Position numbers and translations under genes: made by a program. Shown one piece after another: positions 25,645-35,415 of a DNA stretch of 64,000 bases. The notes beneath the pieces are model-generated. The model saw nothing but the letters and a program-made list of their open reading frames with translations. It ran no database searches and was not told the DNA's origin. Every line of letters begins with the position of its first letter. Position 1 is the stretch's first letter. The stretch comes from Topomyia yanbarensis (taxonomy: Eukaryota; Arthropoda; Insecta; Diptera; Culicidae). The stretch is from assembly GCF_030247195.1 (NCBI RefSeq), contig NC_080672.1, positions 14,136,001 to 14,200,000 of the forward strand, in the 5' to 3' direction.

Positions 25645-25990
25645 TATCTTAAAACTAGGAGGTTCTAATGTTGAAATATTTTTTTTATAACAGAGAAAAA
25701 ATTTACAGCTATCTTAAGACTAGAAAAAAAAAAATTCTATATATAAGAGAGGGGGCAAAAGATTTTTTTTTATGAAAAATTTTAAAACAAGGAATTCAAT
25801 AGTAATAGTTTTTTAGGAAATATTTACAGTTATCTTAAAACTAACAATATAGTTTGGTACACAAAAGGGGGAACAAATATTTATGAAAAATTTCACAGAT
25901 GTTTTAAAACTAGGGATACAATTCTATTTACAAGATGGGGGACAATAGTTTTAACAAAGAGTAGAAATTACAACTATCTTAAAACTAGGA
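25645..25990 (-). repeat. Degenerate tandem repeats in the 3' UTR of the I-type element
   Basis: The plus-strand motif ATCTTAAAACTAG recurs five times (about 25646, 25711, 25831, 25900, 25976), with intervening text of the type AATTCTAT..AAGAGGGGG..TTTATGAAAAATTT..ACAG. Spacing is 65-120 bp. Such 3' UTR repeats may be recognised by the reverse transcriptase, but that is inference. Confidence 0.75.
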
Positions 25991-26368
25991 ATACGGAATA
26001 CAAATTTGATTTTTTATCGGATACTTATGCTTGGTCATTTCCAAAATCGGTGTAGAAGTAGTTGTATCAAGGACAGGGGAGAGAAGGCGTAGATGGTGAC
26101 CGGTAGAGAAGAGCAAAACTTGCAACTTTCGGGCAAACGGGAGATCAGCGAAACAAATTTGCGCCTCAGTCTAGTAGGTCGGATTGGCGGATGGTATTCT
26201 TCGGACCCGCGGGGAATCCTTCAAAGGGGATCCTTCGGACCTCGAGTCGCTCTCGCTTCAGATTCCGTAGTGATAAGGGCGACGGCGGTTACATAGTGGC
26301 AGTCTGAAGCTTATCGGTTCCACACGGCAAGAGGAAACTTCTAAAAACGAGAAATAAAAAGAGAGGGG

Positions 26369-29300
26369 CTAAATTGGGATATTTATCGTTTTTATGAAAG
26401 TATAAATAAGGGACATATAGGGGAAATCACGATTTGCCAGCATATCTCGGACTGGGACATTGGGTGGTCTACCTCGGGCCCGAAGGGAATCCTTTAACTG
26501 AGACCTGGCGTCCAAATACCCGGCGCATACCCAGACAACGTGCTCGATGTCATGATAGCCCTCGTCACAAGCGCACAGACTACTCTCCGCAAGCCCAATA
26601 CGCCGCAAATGTGCATCTAAGGTGTAGTGGTTGGACATAAGTCGGGACATTGCACGAATAAAATCCCGACCCACATCCATCCCCCTGAACCAAGGTTTCG
26701 TTGATACCTTTGGGATAATCGAATGTAGCCATCGTCCAAGTTCACCATTGCTCCACGAGGTTTGCCAACTGTTGAGTGTCCTCTGACGACAAATACTAAA
26801 AAATTCGTTGAAGCAGATTGGTCTTTCATATATGTCACCATTTAATGCGCCCACCTTTGCTAATGAGTCGGCCTTTTCATTGCCCGGGATAGAACAATGA
26901 GAGGGGACCCAAACAAAGGTAATCTGATAAGATTTTTCAGATAACGTACACAAGGACTCCTGTATCTTCCCCAGAAAATACGGGAATTGCTTTTTAGGCT
27001 TCACCGCACGAAGAGCCTCGATAGAGCTGAGGCTGTCCGAAATGATGAAGTAGTGATCTGTGGGCAAAGTGTCGATGATCCCAAGGGTGTACTGAATTGC
27101 AGCTAACTCTGCGACGTAAACTGAAGCGGGATCATTGAGCTTGAATGAAGCGGTGATAGTATTGTTGAAGATACCGAAGCCAGTGGACCCATCGAGATTT
27201 GATCCGTCAGTGTAGAACATTTTGTCACAGTCGACTTCTCGGAATTTATTATAAAATATATTGGGGATCACTTGAGGGCGTATATGGTCCGAGATTCCAC
27301 GAATCTCTTCCTTCATGGATGTGTCGAAGAATACAGTAGAATCAGAAGTATCTAGGAAACGAACACGGTTGGGAGTATACGTAGAAGGATTAATGCTCTG
27401 TGCCATGTAGTCGAAGTACAATGACATAAATCGGGTTTGAGAATTAAGCTCGACGAGCCTCTCGAAGTTTTCAATCACCAACGGGTTCAGAATGTCGCAT
27501 CGGATGAGCAATCGATATGAGAGTTCCCAAAATCGATTTTTTAGCGGAAGAACGCCCGCCAGCACTTCGAGACTCATCGTATGGGTCGAATGCATGCAAC
27601 CCAAGGCAATGCGCAAGCAACGATACTGGATTCTCTCCAGTTTGATGAAGTGTATTTTCGCAGCGGAGCGGAAACAGAAACACCCGTACTCCATCACCGA
27701 CAATATCGTTGTTTTGTACAACCTGATCAGGTCTCCTGGGTGAGCACCCCACCATGTTCCAGTTATTGTTCGGAGAAAATTGATCCTTTGTTGGCATTTC
27801 TGTTTCAGATACCTAATGTGACATCCCCAGGTACCTTTAGAGTCGAACCAGACCCCGAGATATTTAAATGTGAAAACCTGGTTGATCGTTGCACCCATTA
27901 ATAGAAGCTGGAGTTGCGCCGGCTCACGCTTCCTAGAAAAAACAACCAACTCAGTTTTCTCCGTGGAGAACTCAATACCCAGCTGAAGAGCCCAAGCAGA
28001 CAAATTGTCCAAGGTATTTTGTAATGGTCCTTGCAAGTCGGCAGCTTTGGGCCCTGTAACAGAGACCACCCCGTCGTCTGCAAGTTGCCTTAGCGTGCAT
28101 GAATTGGCAAGACAATCGTCAATGTCATTCACGTAGAAATTGTAGAGCAGGGGACTTAGACATGAGCCCTGGGGAAGACCCATGTAGCTAAATCGCGATG
28201 TTGTTAAATCGCCATGCGAAAAGTGCATGTGCTTTTCAGACAACAGGTTTAGCAAAAAGTTATTTAAAATTGGCGAAAGACCATGCTGGTGCAGCTTCTC
28301 TGACAGAATGTTGATAGAAACTGAGTCAAAAGCCCCCTTAATATCCAAGAAGACTGATGCCATCTGCTCTTTGTTAGCATAGGCCATTTGGATTTCTGTA
28401 GAAAGCAACGCAAGGCAATCGTTCGTCCCTTTGCCTTTGCGGAAGCCAAATTGTGTATCTGACAGTAAGCCATTTGCTTCAACCCAATTGTCGAGGCGAA
28501 ACAAGATCATTTTCTCGAACAACTTCCGAATACAGGACAGCATTGCAATCGGCCGATACGAGTTGTGGTCGGAGGCTGGTTTTCCTGGTTTTTGAATGGC
28601 GATGACCTTCACTTGCCTCCAGTCATGAGGGACAATGTTACCCTCAAGAAACTTGTTAAATAAGTTCAGCAAGCGCCTTTTTGCAGTGTCAGGCAGATTC
28701 TTCAGCAAGTTGAATTTGATTCTGTCTAACCCTGGGGCGTTATTGTTGCATGATAAGAGAGCAAGTGAAAACTCCACCATCGAAAACGGTGTTTCGTTCG
28801 CGGTATCGGGAGGAGACGCGGCGCGGCACGTTTTCTGTACCGGGACAGAGTCCGGACAGATCTTCTTGGCGAAAGCGAATATCCAACGATTTGAATATTC
28901 CACGCTCTCGTTGGTACTATTACGGTTACGCATACGTCGAGCCGTACCCCAAAGAGTGCTCATCGCTGTTTCTCTCGTTAACCCGTCGACGAACCGGTGC
29001 CAATAACTGCGTTTTTTGGCTTTGATTAGACTCTTCATTCGCTTTTCTAACGACGCGTACTGTTGATAGCTAGCGGGTAACCCGTCTTCCCGGAAGGCCT
29101 TATATGCAGTGGACTTCTCCGCGTACAGCTCTGAGCACTCTTTATCCCACCACAGGGTGGGAGACCGTCCATGGGTATTCGCGCTGGGTACTGGTTTAGT
29201 CTGAGCTTGATTCGCACTGTCGAGAATCAAGCCAGCCAAAAACCTGTACTCTTCCTCCGGAGGAAGTTCTTGAGTGGATTCGATTTTAACGGATATCGCG

Positions 29301-30055
29301 GTCGCGTAACTCTTCCAATCAATGTTCCGTGTGAGGTCATACGAGACATTGATTGTTTCCGATGGTCTTGAACCGTTAGCAATTGAAATCACGATAGGCA
29401 AATGATCGCTACCGTGGGGATCAGGGATCACCTTCCACATGCAATCTAACTGTAGCGATGTCGAGCAAAGCGATAAATCCAACGCGCTTGCGCGTGCTGG
29501 TGGTGTAGGAATCCGCGTCATTTCTCCCGTGTTTAAGATGGTCATGTTGAAATTGTCGCAAAGATCTTGGATTAATGTTGATCTATTATCATCATGAAGA
29601 CAACCCCATACCGTACCGTGCGAGTTAAAGTCTCCCAGAACTAGCCGCGGTGCCGGTAAGGATTCCGTGATATTACAAAGCGTTCGGTGCCCTACCGAGG
29701 CTCTAGGAGGAATGTAGATGGAAGCAATGCAAAGGTCTTTACCTTTGATTAAAACTTGACAAGCGACAATTTCAATGCCTGGTGTCGAAGGGAGGTTAAT
29801 TCGGTTGAAAGAATAGCACTTTTTGATCCCCAAAAGTACTCCTCCATAGGGGTTTTCTCGATCCAGACGAATTATATTAAAGTCGTGGAAGTTGAGATTT
29901 ATATCGGAAGTTAACCAAGTTTCACATAATGCGAAAGCATCACATTTTAAACTATTTAGTAAAAATTTAAAGGAATCGATTTTCGGGAGGATACTTCTGC
30001 TGTTCCACTGTAGAACAGTGATCGAATCGGTGACCTCGTTCGATGACTTAGCCAT
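26369..30055 (-). CDS. I-type ORF2: endonuclease, reverse transcriptase, RNase H
   Basis: An intact 1228-residue frame. I place the start at the ATG at 30055, since the open frame further upstream has no ATG. An apurinic-type endonuclease occupies about residues 10-230, with catalytic-type Asn18 (QWNSRS), Glu45 (CETWL), GDFNSHGT near 140 and GSDHLPI near 220. A reverse transcriptase lies at about 470-740: FLDIKGAFDS, LPQGSCLSPLLYN, and the active-site block LADDGVV near 659 (leucine where Y or F is usual). RNase H lies at about 940-1070, with FYTDGS, AELAAIQ, SDS and PSHCSIPGNEKAD supplying its acidic residues and histidine. A C-terminal CACDEGYHDIEH..C cluster sits near 1162. It would nick target DNA and copy element RNA by target-primed reverse transcription. 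The start codon overlaps the end of ORF1, so translation probably depends on ORF1 termination. Confidence 0.93.
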   Translation of the reverse strand: MAKSSNEVTDSITVLQWNSRSILPKIDSFKFLLNSLKCDAFALCETWLTSDINLNFHDFNIIRLDRENPYGGVLLGIKKCYSFNRINLPSTPGIEIVACQVLIKGKDLCIASIYIPPRASVGHRTLCNITESLPAPRLVLGDFNSHGTVWGCLHDDNRSTLIQDLCDNFNMTILNTGEMTRIPTPPARASALDLSLCSTSLQLDCMWKVIPDPHGSDHLPIVISIANGSRPSETINVSYDLTRNIDWKSYATAISVKIESTQELPPEEEYRFLAGLILDSANQAQTKPVPSANTHGRSPTLWWDKECSELYAEKSTAYKAFREDGLPASYQQYASLEKRMKSLIKAKKRSYWHRFVDGLTRETAMSTLWGTARRMRNRNSTNESVEYSNRWIFAFAKKICPDSVPVQKTCRAASPPDTANETPFSMVEFSLALLSCNNNAPGLDRIKFNLLKNLPDTAKRRLLNLFNKFLEGNIVPHDWRQVKVIAIQKPGKPASDHNSYRPIAMLSCIRKLFEKMILFRLDNWVEANGLLSDTQFGFRKGKGTNDCLALLSTEIQMAYANKEQMASVFLDIKGAFDSVSINILSEKLHQHGLSPILNNFLLNLLSEKHMHFSHGDLTTSRFSYMGLPQGSCLSPLLYNFYVNDIDDCLANSCTLRQLADDGVVSVTGPKAADLQGPLQNTLDNLSAWALQLGIEFSTEKTELVVFSRKREPAQLQLLLMGATINQVFTFKYLGVWFDSKGTWGCHIRYLKQKCQQRINFLRTITGTWWGAHPGDLIRLYKTTILSVMEYGCFCFRSAAKIHFIKLERIQYRCLRIALGCMHSTHTMSLEVLAGVLPLKNRFWELSYRLLIRCDILNPLVIENFERLVELNSQTRFMSLYFDYMAQSINPSTYTPNRVRFLDTSDSTVFFDTSMKEEIRGISDHIRPQVIPNIFYNKFREVDCDKMFYTDGSNLDGSTGFGIFNNTITASFKLNDPASVYVAELAAIQYTLGIIDTLPTDHYFIISDSLSSIEALRAVKPKKQFPYFLGKIQESLCTLSEKSYQITFVWVPSHCSIPGNEKADSLAKVGALNGDIYERPICFNEFFSICRQRTLNSWQTSWSNGELGRWLHSIIPKVSTKPWFRGMDVGRDFIRAMSRLMSNHYTLDAHLRRIGLAESSLCACDEGYHDIEHVVWVCAGYLDARSQLKDSLRARGRPPNVPVRDMLANRDFPYMSLIYTFIKTINIPI

Positions 30056-31412
30056 CGAAGGATACGATCGCTGCAAGGAGGGGCCATTTAGTAGTCAACT
30101 GCTTCAAAAATGTTTGCACTATAGGGAGAAAACGTATCAGAAGGCTTTTAAGAGGATCAGTAACATTGAAAGCTGTGAAAATTAAGTCCACTATGTCAGA
30201 AAATTTCATTAGTCCGTTACTGGACTGAGTATCTGTTTGAAAAACGGGGACACTTGGGGTTTTTGGTGTCCCTGGAAGTGGTGGGTACTCCTTGTTAGAA
30301 TTAATATTTCCAAGTCCTGGAGCAAATTGCTTCGGCTTTTGTGCATCACTTCCGTTGGATTTATTGGTTGTAGATGGCGCACTCTGAGTGGACGACACCT
30401 TGGCACCCTTACGAGGCAATGTAGGGGAGGCTAGATTTCTCCTCTTCCTGGATTCCCCTGGGTTAACCAATGATGTTCCCTCTTGTGGGTCGTCAGATTC
30501 TTGCTCAACGCCAGCCAAAAGAGCAAAGGAATTTTCGGAAGGGACAGATGGCGAAGCATTCTTTAGCATTTCTGCATAAGAGTGCCTCGAGCGATCCTTA
30601 AGGGAGCGCTTAATTTTATCCCCGCGCTGCTTGTACGCCGGGCATGACTTAAGAGCATGCGGAGGGCCCCCGCATCAAATACACTTCTCAGTTTCTCCAC
30701 CGCAAGTGTCATCCTCATGCTCTCCCTCGCATTTGCCACACCGTTTTTTATTGCCACAATAAGTGGCTGTGTGGCCCAGTTGCTTGCAATCGCTGCAGTT
30801 CATTACCCGCGGTACAAACAGGCGAACGGGTAAGCGAACCCTATCCAGGAGGACATAGTTGGGAAGAGCAGACCCGGAGAAAGTCACCCGAATCGAGTCT
30901 GACGGAGAATAAGTTGTCTTATCATTTTCTGTTTTTGCGGAATACAATTGCTTGCATTCCAGAATCTTCACCTTTTGAAGTGAAGGGTCCTTAAAGCAGC
31001 CAACCCCGTACTTCAACAGGTCTTCGCACTTTAGACCCGGTTCGGCGACTATTCCATCGATCTCCACTGTCCTACAAGGCACATACACTCTGAATTGTTT
31101 CGTAGAACGCTCGCTGCGAGCAATCTGGTTTGCCTGATCGAGGTCATTTACTATAACGCGTATCTTATTGGCTCGAACACGTGTTATCTGAGTTACGGCC
31201 GGGTAGTTAGCAGTCAGCTCCCGTGATATTTCTAGAATATTGGGCGATTTCGTGTTGGGCCGGAAATACACCACCCAGGGTCCATTTGAACTGGCTGGGT
31301 ATGTTTTAATACGGGGAGGACTGGGGGAATCAGGGGAGGGAGTAATATCGGGTTTATCCGGTAAATCCATGGGAATATCATTCCCATCCAATGTTCCTTC
31401 GCCCTCGGCCAT
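30048..31412 (-). pseudogene. I-type ORF1 (gag-like RNA-binding protein), one in-frame stop
   Basis: 455 codons from the ATG at 31412 to the TAA at 30050-30048, interrupted only by TGA at 30677-30675 (codon 246). The N-terminal region includes an RNA-recognition-like block (WVVYFRPN ... KIRVIVNDLDQA, about residues 45-110). It is followed by three zinc knuckles near residues 208-260: CSDCKQLGHTATYC, then CGKCEGEHEDDTC, then a third, CX2CX4HX4C, whose third position is the stop codon. The C-terminal part is polar and ends FDG. The protein would coat element RNA. The stop truncates it inside the third knuckle; without readthrough the downstream half and coupled ORF2 translation would be lost. 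A sequencing or assembly error is possible because the rest of the frame is intact. Confidence 0.88.
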
Positions 31413-31694
31413 TTAGGCACGAGGATAGCACGTGGTGTAAACGAGAGATGAAACTTGTATTCAGGGGAAAGGGAAAAGTAGACCGATCGGGGAAAGGGAA
31501 ACGAAAGAAAGAAAAATAATACTTAGCTTATATAGCGGCGTGTCCGGCAATTCTGGTATTCACTTCACCAGCCTGGGCACCGGCGAACAAAGACTGCCTC
31601 AAACAATAGTTGACCTTCACTGTCAATATATATTCTTGTTCACTTTATGCACAGCACCAGAAAACGAACTGCTTCGATCGAGAGCTCGGAGAGT
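31413..31694 (-). promoter_or_regulatory. 5' UTR / internal promoter region of the I-type element
   Basis: About 282 bp between the target duplication and the ORF1 ATG. LINEs of this group carry internal RNA polymerase II promoters at their 5' ends. I see no TATA box and assign no specific element. The RNA would start near ACTCTCCGAGCTC at 31694. Confidence 0.5.
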
Positions 31695-31711
31695 TATGAT
31701 TCGTTAGGTTT
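31695..31711. repeat. Target-site duplication, 5' side of the I-type element
   Basis: An exact 17-base copy of 25546-25562. The adjoining bases differ (A versus T), so the duplication ends here. Confidence 0.93.
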
Positions 31712-31841
31712 AACGTCGACAGGATTTGAGTGCTTGAATATATGAGTTCTCACTAAAAAATTAAATCATGTTATTTTTGCAAGTTCAGTTCATACAGAAT
31801 AATGAAAAAATATTCACTTAAACTTTCCTTTTAGTTACTTG

Positions 31842-32706
31842 GAATATCCGTACATCAAGTTTTGCACAGCCTCCTTGGTGACTTTCCTTGTCGTCAGTTT
31901 GCCTTGAACTGCATCTCGCTGATAACTCTGGAGTAAATTTAGAATAGGACGTAAGTAACATTGAGAGCCTCTCTTTGTTTACTTTCTCTTTCGATTATTA
32001 CGACGTCACTATAACACTTTCCATTAATTTATCAGTACATATCAAAAACCGATTGTTATTACTAGAATATTATGTAAAGTGTTGAGTAGTATATGTTGAA
32101 GTGACCGAGCAATGAACAGAAGAGAAAGACCCCAAAAAGAATCTCGCATTGTTACTTACGATCTATTCTAAATTTTCTCTAGAACTGTTTTTCGCGTCTT
32201 CTTGGGGTTTCGCTTGACGATATCCCAGTATTTGGGCGGAGCTCTGATATGTTGAGAGGACGTGGTTCACGGCATAACACTGCATGACTTTTTTACGTTC
32301 TGGCAAGATGCCAAATCCGACCAAAAGATCGTATGTTTTGTTTGAGGAAAGGCGACAGATGTTTTTCCAAACACTCCTGAACATAAACTTCCTGGTTGAT
32401 GGTCCCGGTTTCGATGTGAATATCGCTGTTCAAGTCACAGGAACAGATGGCCTGCCAAACGAAATATTTATTTGCGAACTCCCACGTCTTTATGCGTATT
32501 AAAATATCTGCCTTCTTGCATCTTCTAATCGAGATGTAACATTCCTGCCCAAGAAGCAGTTTTAAGTCTTCCTTAGCGTAGGTTTCGTCATCTTGTACCA
32601 CGCAATCAAACTTCGTCAGCATCTTTAAGCACGCAAAAGCATGATTAGCAGTAGAAATCCAAACCAAAGTGGAACTAAAGCTCTTGTCGAACATTGGAAC
32701 GTCCAA
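31842..32706 (-). pseudogene. mariner/Tc1-type transposase relic
   Basis: Read on the minus strand, three frames join into a DDE transposase typical of mosquito ITm elements: LTKFDCVVQDDETYAKEDLK (first catalytic Asp) with LLGQECY, then YFVWQAICSCDLNS, VYVQECLEKHLSPFLK, a frameshift to FWSDLASCQNVKKVMQCYA (second Asp), and another frameshift to KYWDIVKRNPKKTRKT. The C-terminal KVTKEAVQNLMYG block lies beyond a 240-bp MITE, at 31842-31930. The N-terminal DNA-binding helix-turn-helix region is not recognisable. Several frameshifts and the insertion make it inactive. DD37E/DD37D subfamilies are the closest in my memory, but spacing cannot be measured reliably across the frameshifts. Confidence 0.75.
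31935..32175. mobile_element. ~240-bp MITE inserted in the mariner relic
   Basis: Its ends are inverted: AAATTTAGAATAGGACGTAA at 31935 versus, on the other strand from 32175, AAATTTAGAATAGATCGTAA, both followed by GTAACA. It separates two adjacent blocks of the mariner coding sequence, which fixes its insertion as later. No coding capacity. Confidence 0.7.
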
Positions 32707-33992
32707 ACGTATGGATGTTTATAATAGAAACTGTCTAGATAAAACGCGTACGTACATCCAATAAGCGCGCGTCAGGGTGGAACGAAATCCTAGAAAAACT
32801 CGGAAAAGTTACTAGGAAACTCTTTAATCGGGCCAAAGGAACTGGACAATGGAATTACTACAGAAAATTTTCCGCGACTTGTAATGTAGAAATTAGTAAA
32901 TCTCGAAAAAAGAACGTAAGGCTGTTGTGCGAGCAGGTTGAAGAAGCTCCCGTCGTTGCAGAACTATAAAACGAAACTCATAGTATCATGATGGAGAAAC
33001 TTTTCCTGGTTCGTTTTCTATTAATTGTATAGAGGCACATAATCCAATTGAAGCAGATATGATGCTCATGGAGCTCGGTGCTATATTAAAAGACACAAAA
33101 GGGTAATGGGCGATCGACTCCTCTGAACCAATAAAATCGGTTGAATGGAGTACTGCCAATATTTTTACAAAAAAGCAAACATCATATCATTACTGTATGG
33201 AATGGTGCCAACCTTCCAGATTTATCTGATATGATTCTTCCAGAATTTTAAGCCTCGTTCAGAGATACAGTTTTATGTTTGTCGGATCAAGATTTCAACG
33301 AATTTTGCCAGATTTTTGCAGACAATTTAAGAAATAACAAAATAAGTTTCAACAATGCATCCTTGATTCAAAAAACACTTTTTTCAGAAAGCTGGAAACA
33401 AAACACACCACCAGCTTTTTTTCGAATTTTCATCAGCTAGAAATTCCAGCAGTCCCAGATTCTGGAAACTCTGAGATTCAAATTGAAACCATGTATTCTG
33501 TGTTGAAATTCAAGCATGTGACATTTCCAGATTAGCAGCGCAATCATCGAATTGTGAGTGAGCCGAGATATATTTGCTAACATACAAACATGTTTAATTA
33601 GTAAAATGCAACAAATATAGCTCATTGGTGAGGTTTTTCTAAAGAATTTCGTCATTCAGACAGTTCCAGACTTTTTAAAAAAATATTTCAGGTTTTTTGG
33701 AAAAACACTTACCATCGCTGATTCCATACTTGAAAATAATCTTTAGGGTAAGTCTAATACTAAACTATATATCTATCAGCTGGAGAGTATCAAGGGAAAT
33801 ATTTATAACAAAAGCTGCGAAGCCCGAAAAATCACTTCCAAAATCTGAAAATGACTTGATTTACACATTAAAGCACAGTTCTTGAAATACTCTTCACTGT
33901 GCGATTATAACTTCGCATATCTAAGTAACAAATCAGCAATTACGTTAGTTTAAGGACGGGAGAATTCTATCGAATCAAAAAAAAACTCACAT
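32707..33992. other. Non-coding, decayed sequence
   Basis: No recognisable gene. Short coding-like snatches (for example about 33045-33110, plus strand) carry stops in every frame and match no family I know. Confidence 0.4.
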
Positions 33993-34510
33993 GCAACTTT
34001 TCTCTACATAAATGAAGCATTCGGCAATGCACCTTATAACTTAAAGTGGAATGCTCTGAAAAAAGCATGGGTTCGATATTTGCACTCCTTAGCCCGGTGC
34101 TAATTAACGTTTGGAAGCACGGACACGGACTATGAAAACAGACACGGGATGCCGCAAAGGCGGAGTTCTGTCATTAGTTGTAGATGAGTTAGTGGAAAGA
34201 TTAACTGAAATGGAATACAAATTGGTTGGATTTGCGGAAGAGGTCGTAATACTTGCACTCGCAGCAAGAATGCTTGGTAAACATGGTTTCGCAGATCAAA
34301 TATGGTGCACTGGTTATTTTCTCACAATAGTCAAACAAGAAATAACACATGCCTCGCTTTTTTTGGAGACTTAGAACAAATAAGGGATTTTCATATAAAT
34401 AACCTCGTCATTACAAATAAAAATTAGCGTGCCGTACTTTGAACAAACAAAGTGGTCAAGAGTCAGTAATAGCAAGTTCTAGGTGATACTGTGTCGGAAA
34501 AAAGGCTTTT
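33993..34510 (+). pseudogene. LINE reverse transcriptase relic (R1/LOA-like)
   Basis: On the plus strand, ATFLYINEAFGNAPYNLKWN (33993-34052) matches the catalytic block usually read as AFLDIEGAFNN, but the Asp is replaced by Tyr. It is followed after a frameshift by TGCRKGGVLSLVVDEL, which lacks the PLLW normally between VLS and LVVDEL, and then GFAEEVVI, a mutated FADD active site. Similarity fades after about 34400. The GCPQGGVLSPLLW..LVVDEL wording is typical of R1/LOA-group LINEs in mosquitoes; this is family knowledge, and the exact clade is uncertain. Clearly dead. Confidence 0.65.
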
Positions 34511-35064
34511 TAATTTTAATACGTGAAACATAAGCATAATATAACTTGAACTGATTATGAAGATATATTCATAAATGTTGCCTTCATAACCATCGAGAAA
34601 ATATTTGGAAAATAAACAAAACATGATGCTTTCGAACAGTTTTAAGAAGCATATAGTGTTTCTATTCTACGGAACTCCTAGTATTCTTTTTTGAACTTAC
34701 TTGAAATTTATTTATTTATACTGGAAATATATAAGATTTTTTTTAACAAGCTGGAAAAACACCAGAACTAAGGTTTGGTTGAACATTTTTTGGCTACGTT
34801 TGAGAGTATCTCATCAGGAGCAGGATTTGTTGCTGTCTTTAATTTACAGCAGGCAGGGATGATACACAACAGATTTACGCTGTTTCTTGAGTACAAATTG
34901 GCCATAAAACACTACCCAGCAGACGTTATTATCTGATGGTATACCATTCCAGTCTATGTTAGCAAGGAATTGATTCAAGGATTGAAAATCAGTGGCTCTG
35001 GAAGCTGAGCAATAGGGGATCATGTTATAGTTCATAAAACAGAGTTTGAGAATACGTTGATCGT
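34511..35064. other. Non-coding AT-rich stretch
   Basis: Nothing supportable seen. Confidence 0.45.
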
Positions 35065-35415
35065 CATTCTGTATCGACTTTGTTGGTTATTAAATTTAAG
35101 ACTAAGAGAAACGAAAACAATGAAATTGAAAGACGGATAGGTATTCTAGAGCGAATCAGTTATAAACATAAAACAAAAAACTCGGACTAGGCAGGCTCAT
35201 ATCGACATGATCGAAAGGAAATGTAATGAATCCGTTGCCTTCTGCTAGTAGGAGTTGGGCGTTCCAACCAAGTCTGCCGCATGGTGTTAGATAGAACATA
35301 GCTCATCATCATATTTTACCGCCGATGCCGTACCTATCCATCTTTCAAATTCATTGCTTTCGTTTCTATTAGTCTTAAATTTACCGAAAATGGCCAACAA
35401 AATCGATACAGTAGA
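35065..35415. mobile_element. Fold-back MITE-like element with ~85-bp arms
   Basis: The left arm (about 35069-35150) and right arm (about 35335-35415) are inverted copies. CTGTATCGACTTTGTTGG pairs with the complement of CCAACAAAATCGATACAG. AAATTTAAGACTAAGAGAAA pairs with TTTCTATTAGTCTTAAATTT. GAAAGACGGATAGGTA pairs with TACCTATCCATCTTTC. A 6-bp indel separates the outer and inner parts. There is no coding frame. The start of the arm (GACTAAGAGAAACGAAA) also occurs at position 65 of the window. Confidence 0.75.

Larger units (their letters stand above)
25563..31694 (-). mobile_element. I-clade non-LTR retrotransposon, near full length (~6.1 kb)
   Basis: A complete LINE on the minus strand: 5' UTR (31694-31413), ORF1 with zinc knuckles, overlapping ORF2 (endonuclease, reverse transcriptase, RNase H), a ~0.8-kb 3' UTR with internal repeats, and a short poly(A) tail abutting a perfect 17-bp target duplication. 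The RNase H domain plus three-knuckle ORF1 places it in the I superfamily; the I clade is my best call, from similarity in wording to the I factor. Intact ORF2 and a mismatch-free target duplication indicate recent insertion. The only clear lesion is one in-frame TGA in ORF1. The insertion lies in presumed Ten-m intron and in the same orientation as that gene. Confidence 0.92.

Noticed and set aside
30056..30076. Earlier start for the I-type ORF2
   Set aside because: The upstream codons begin with TTG, not ATG; the ATG overlapping the ORF1 stop is the first available.
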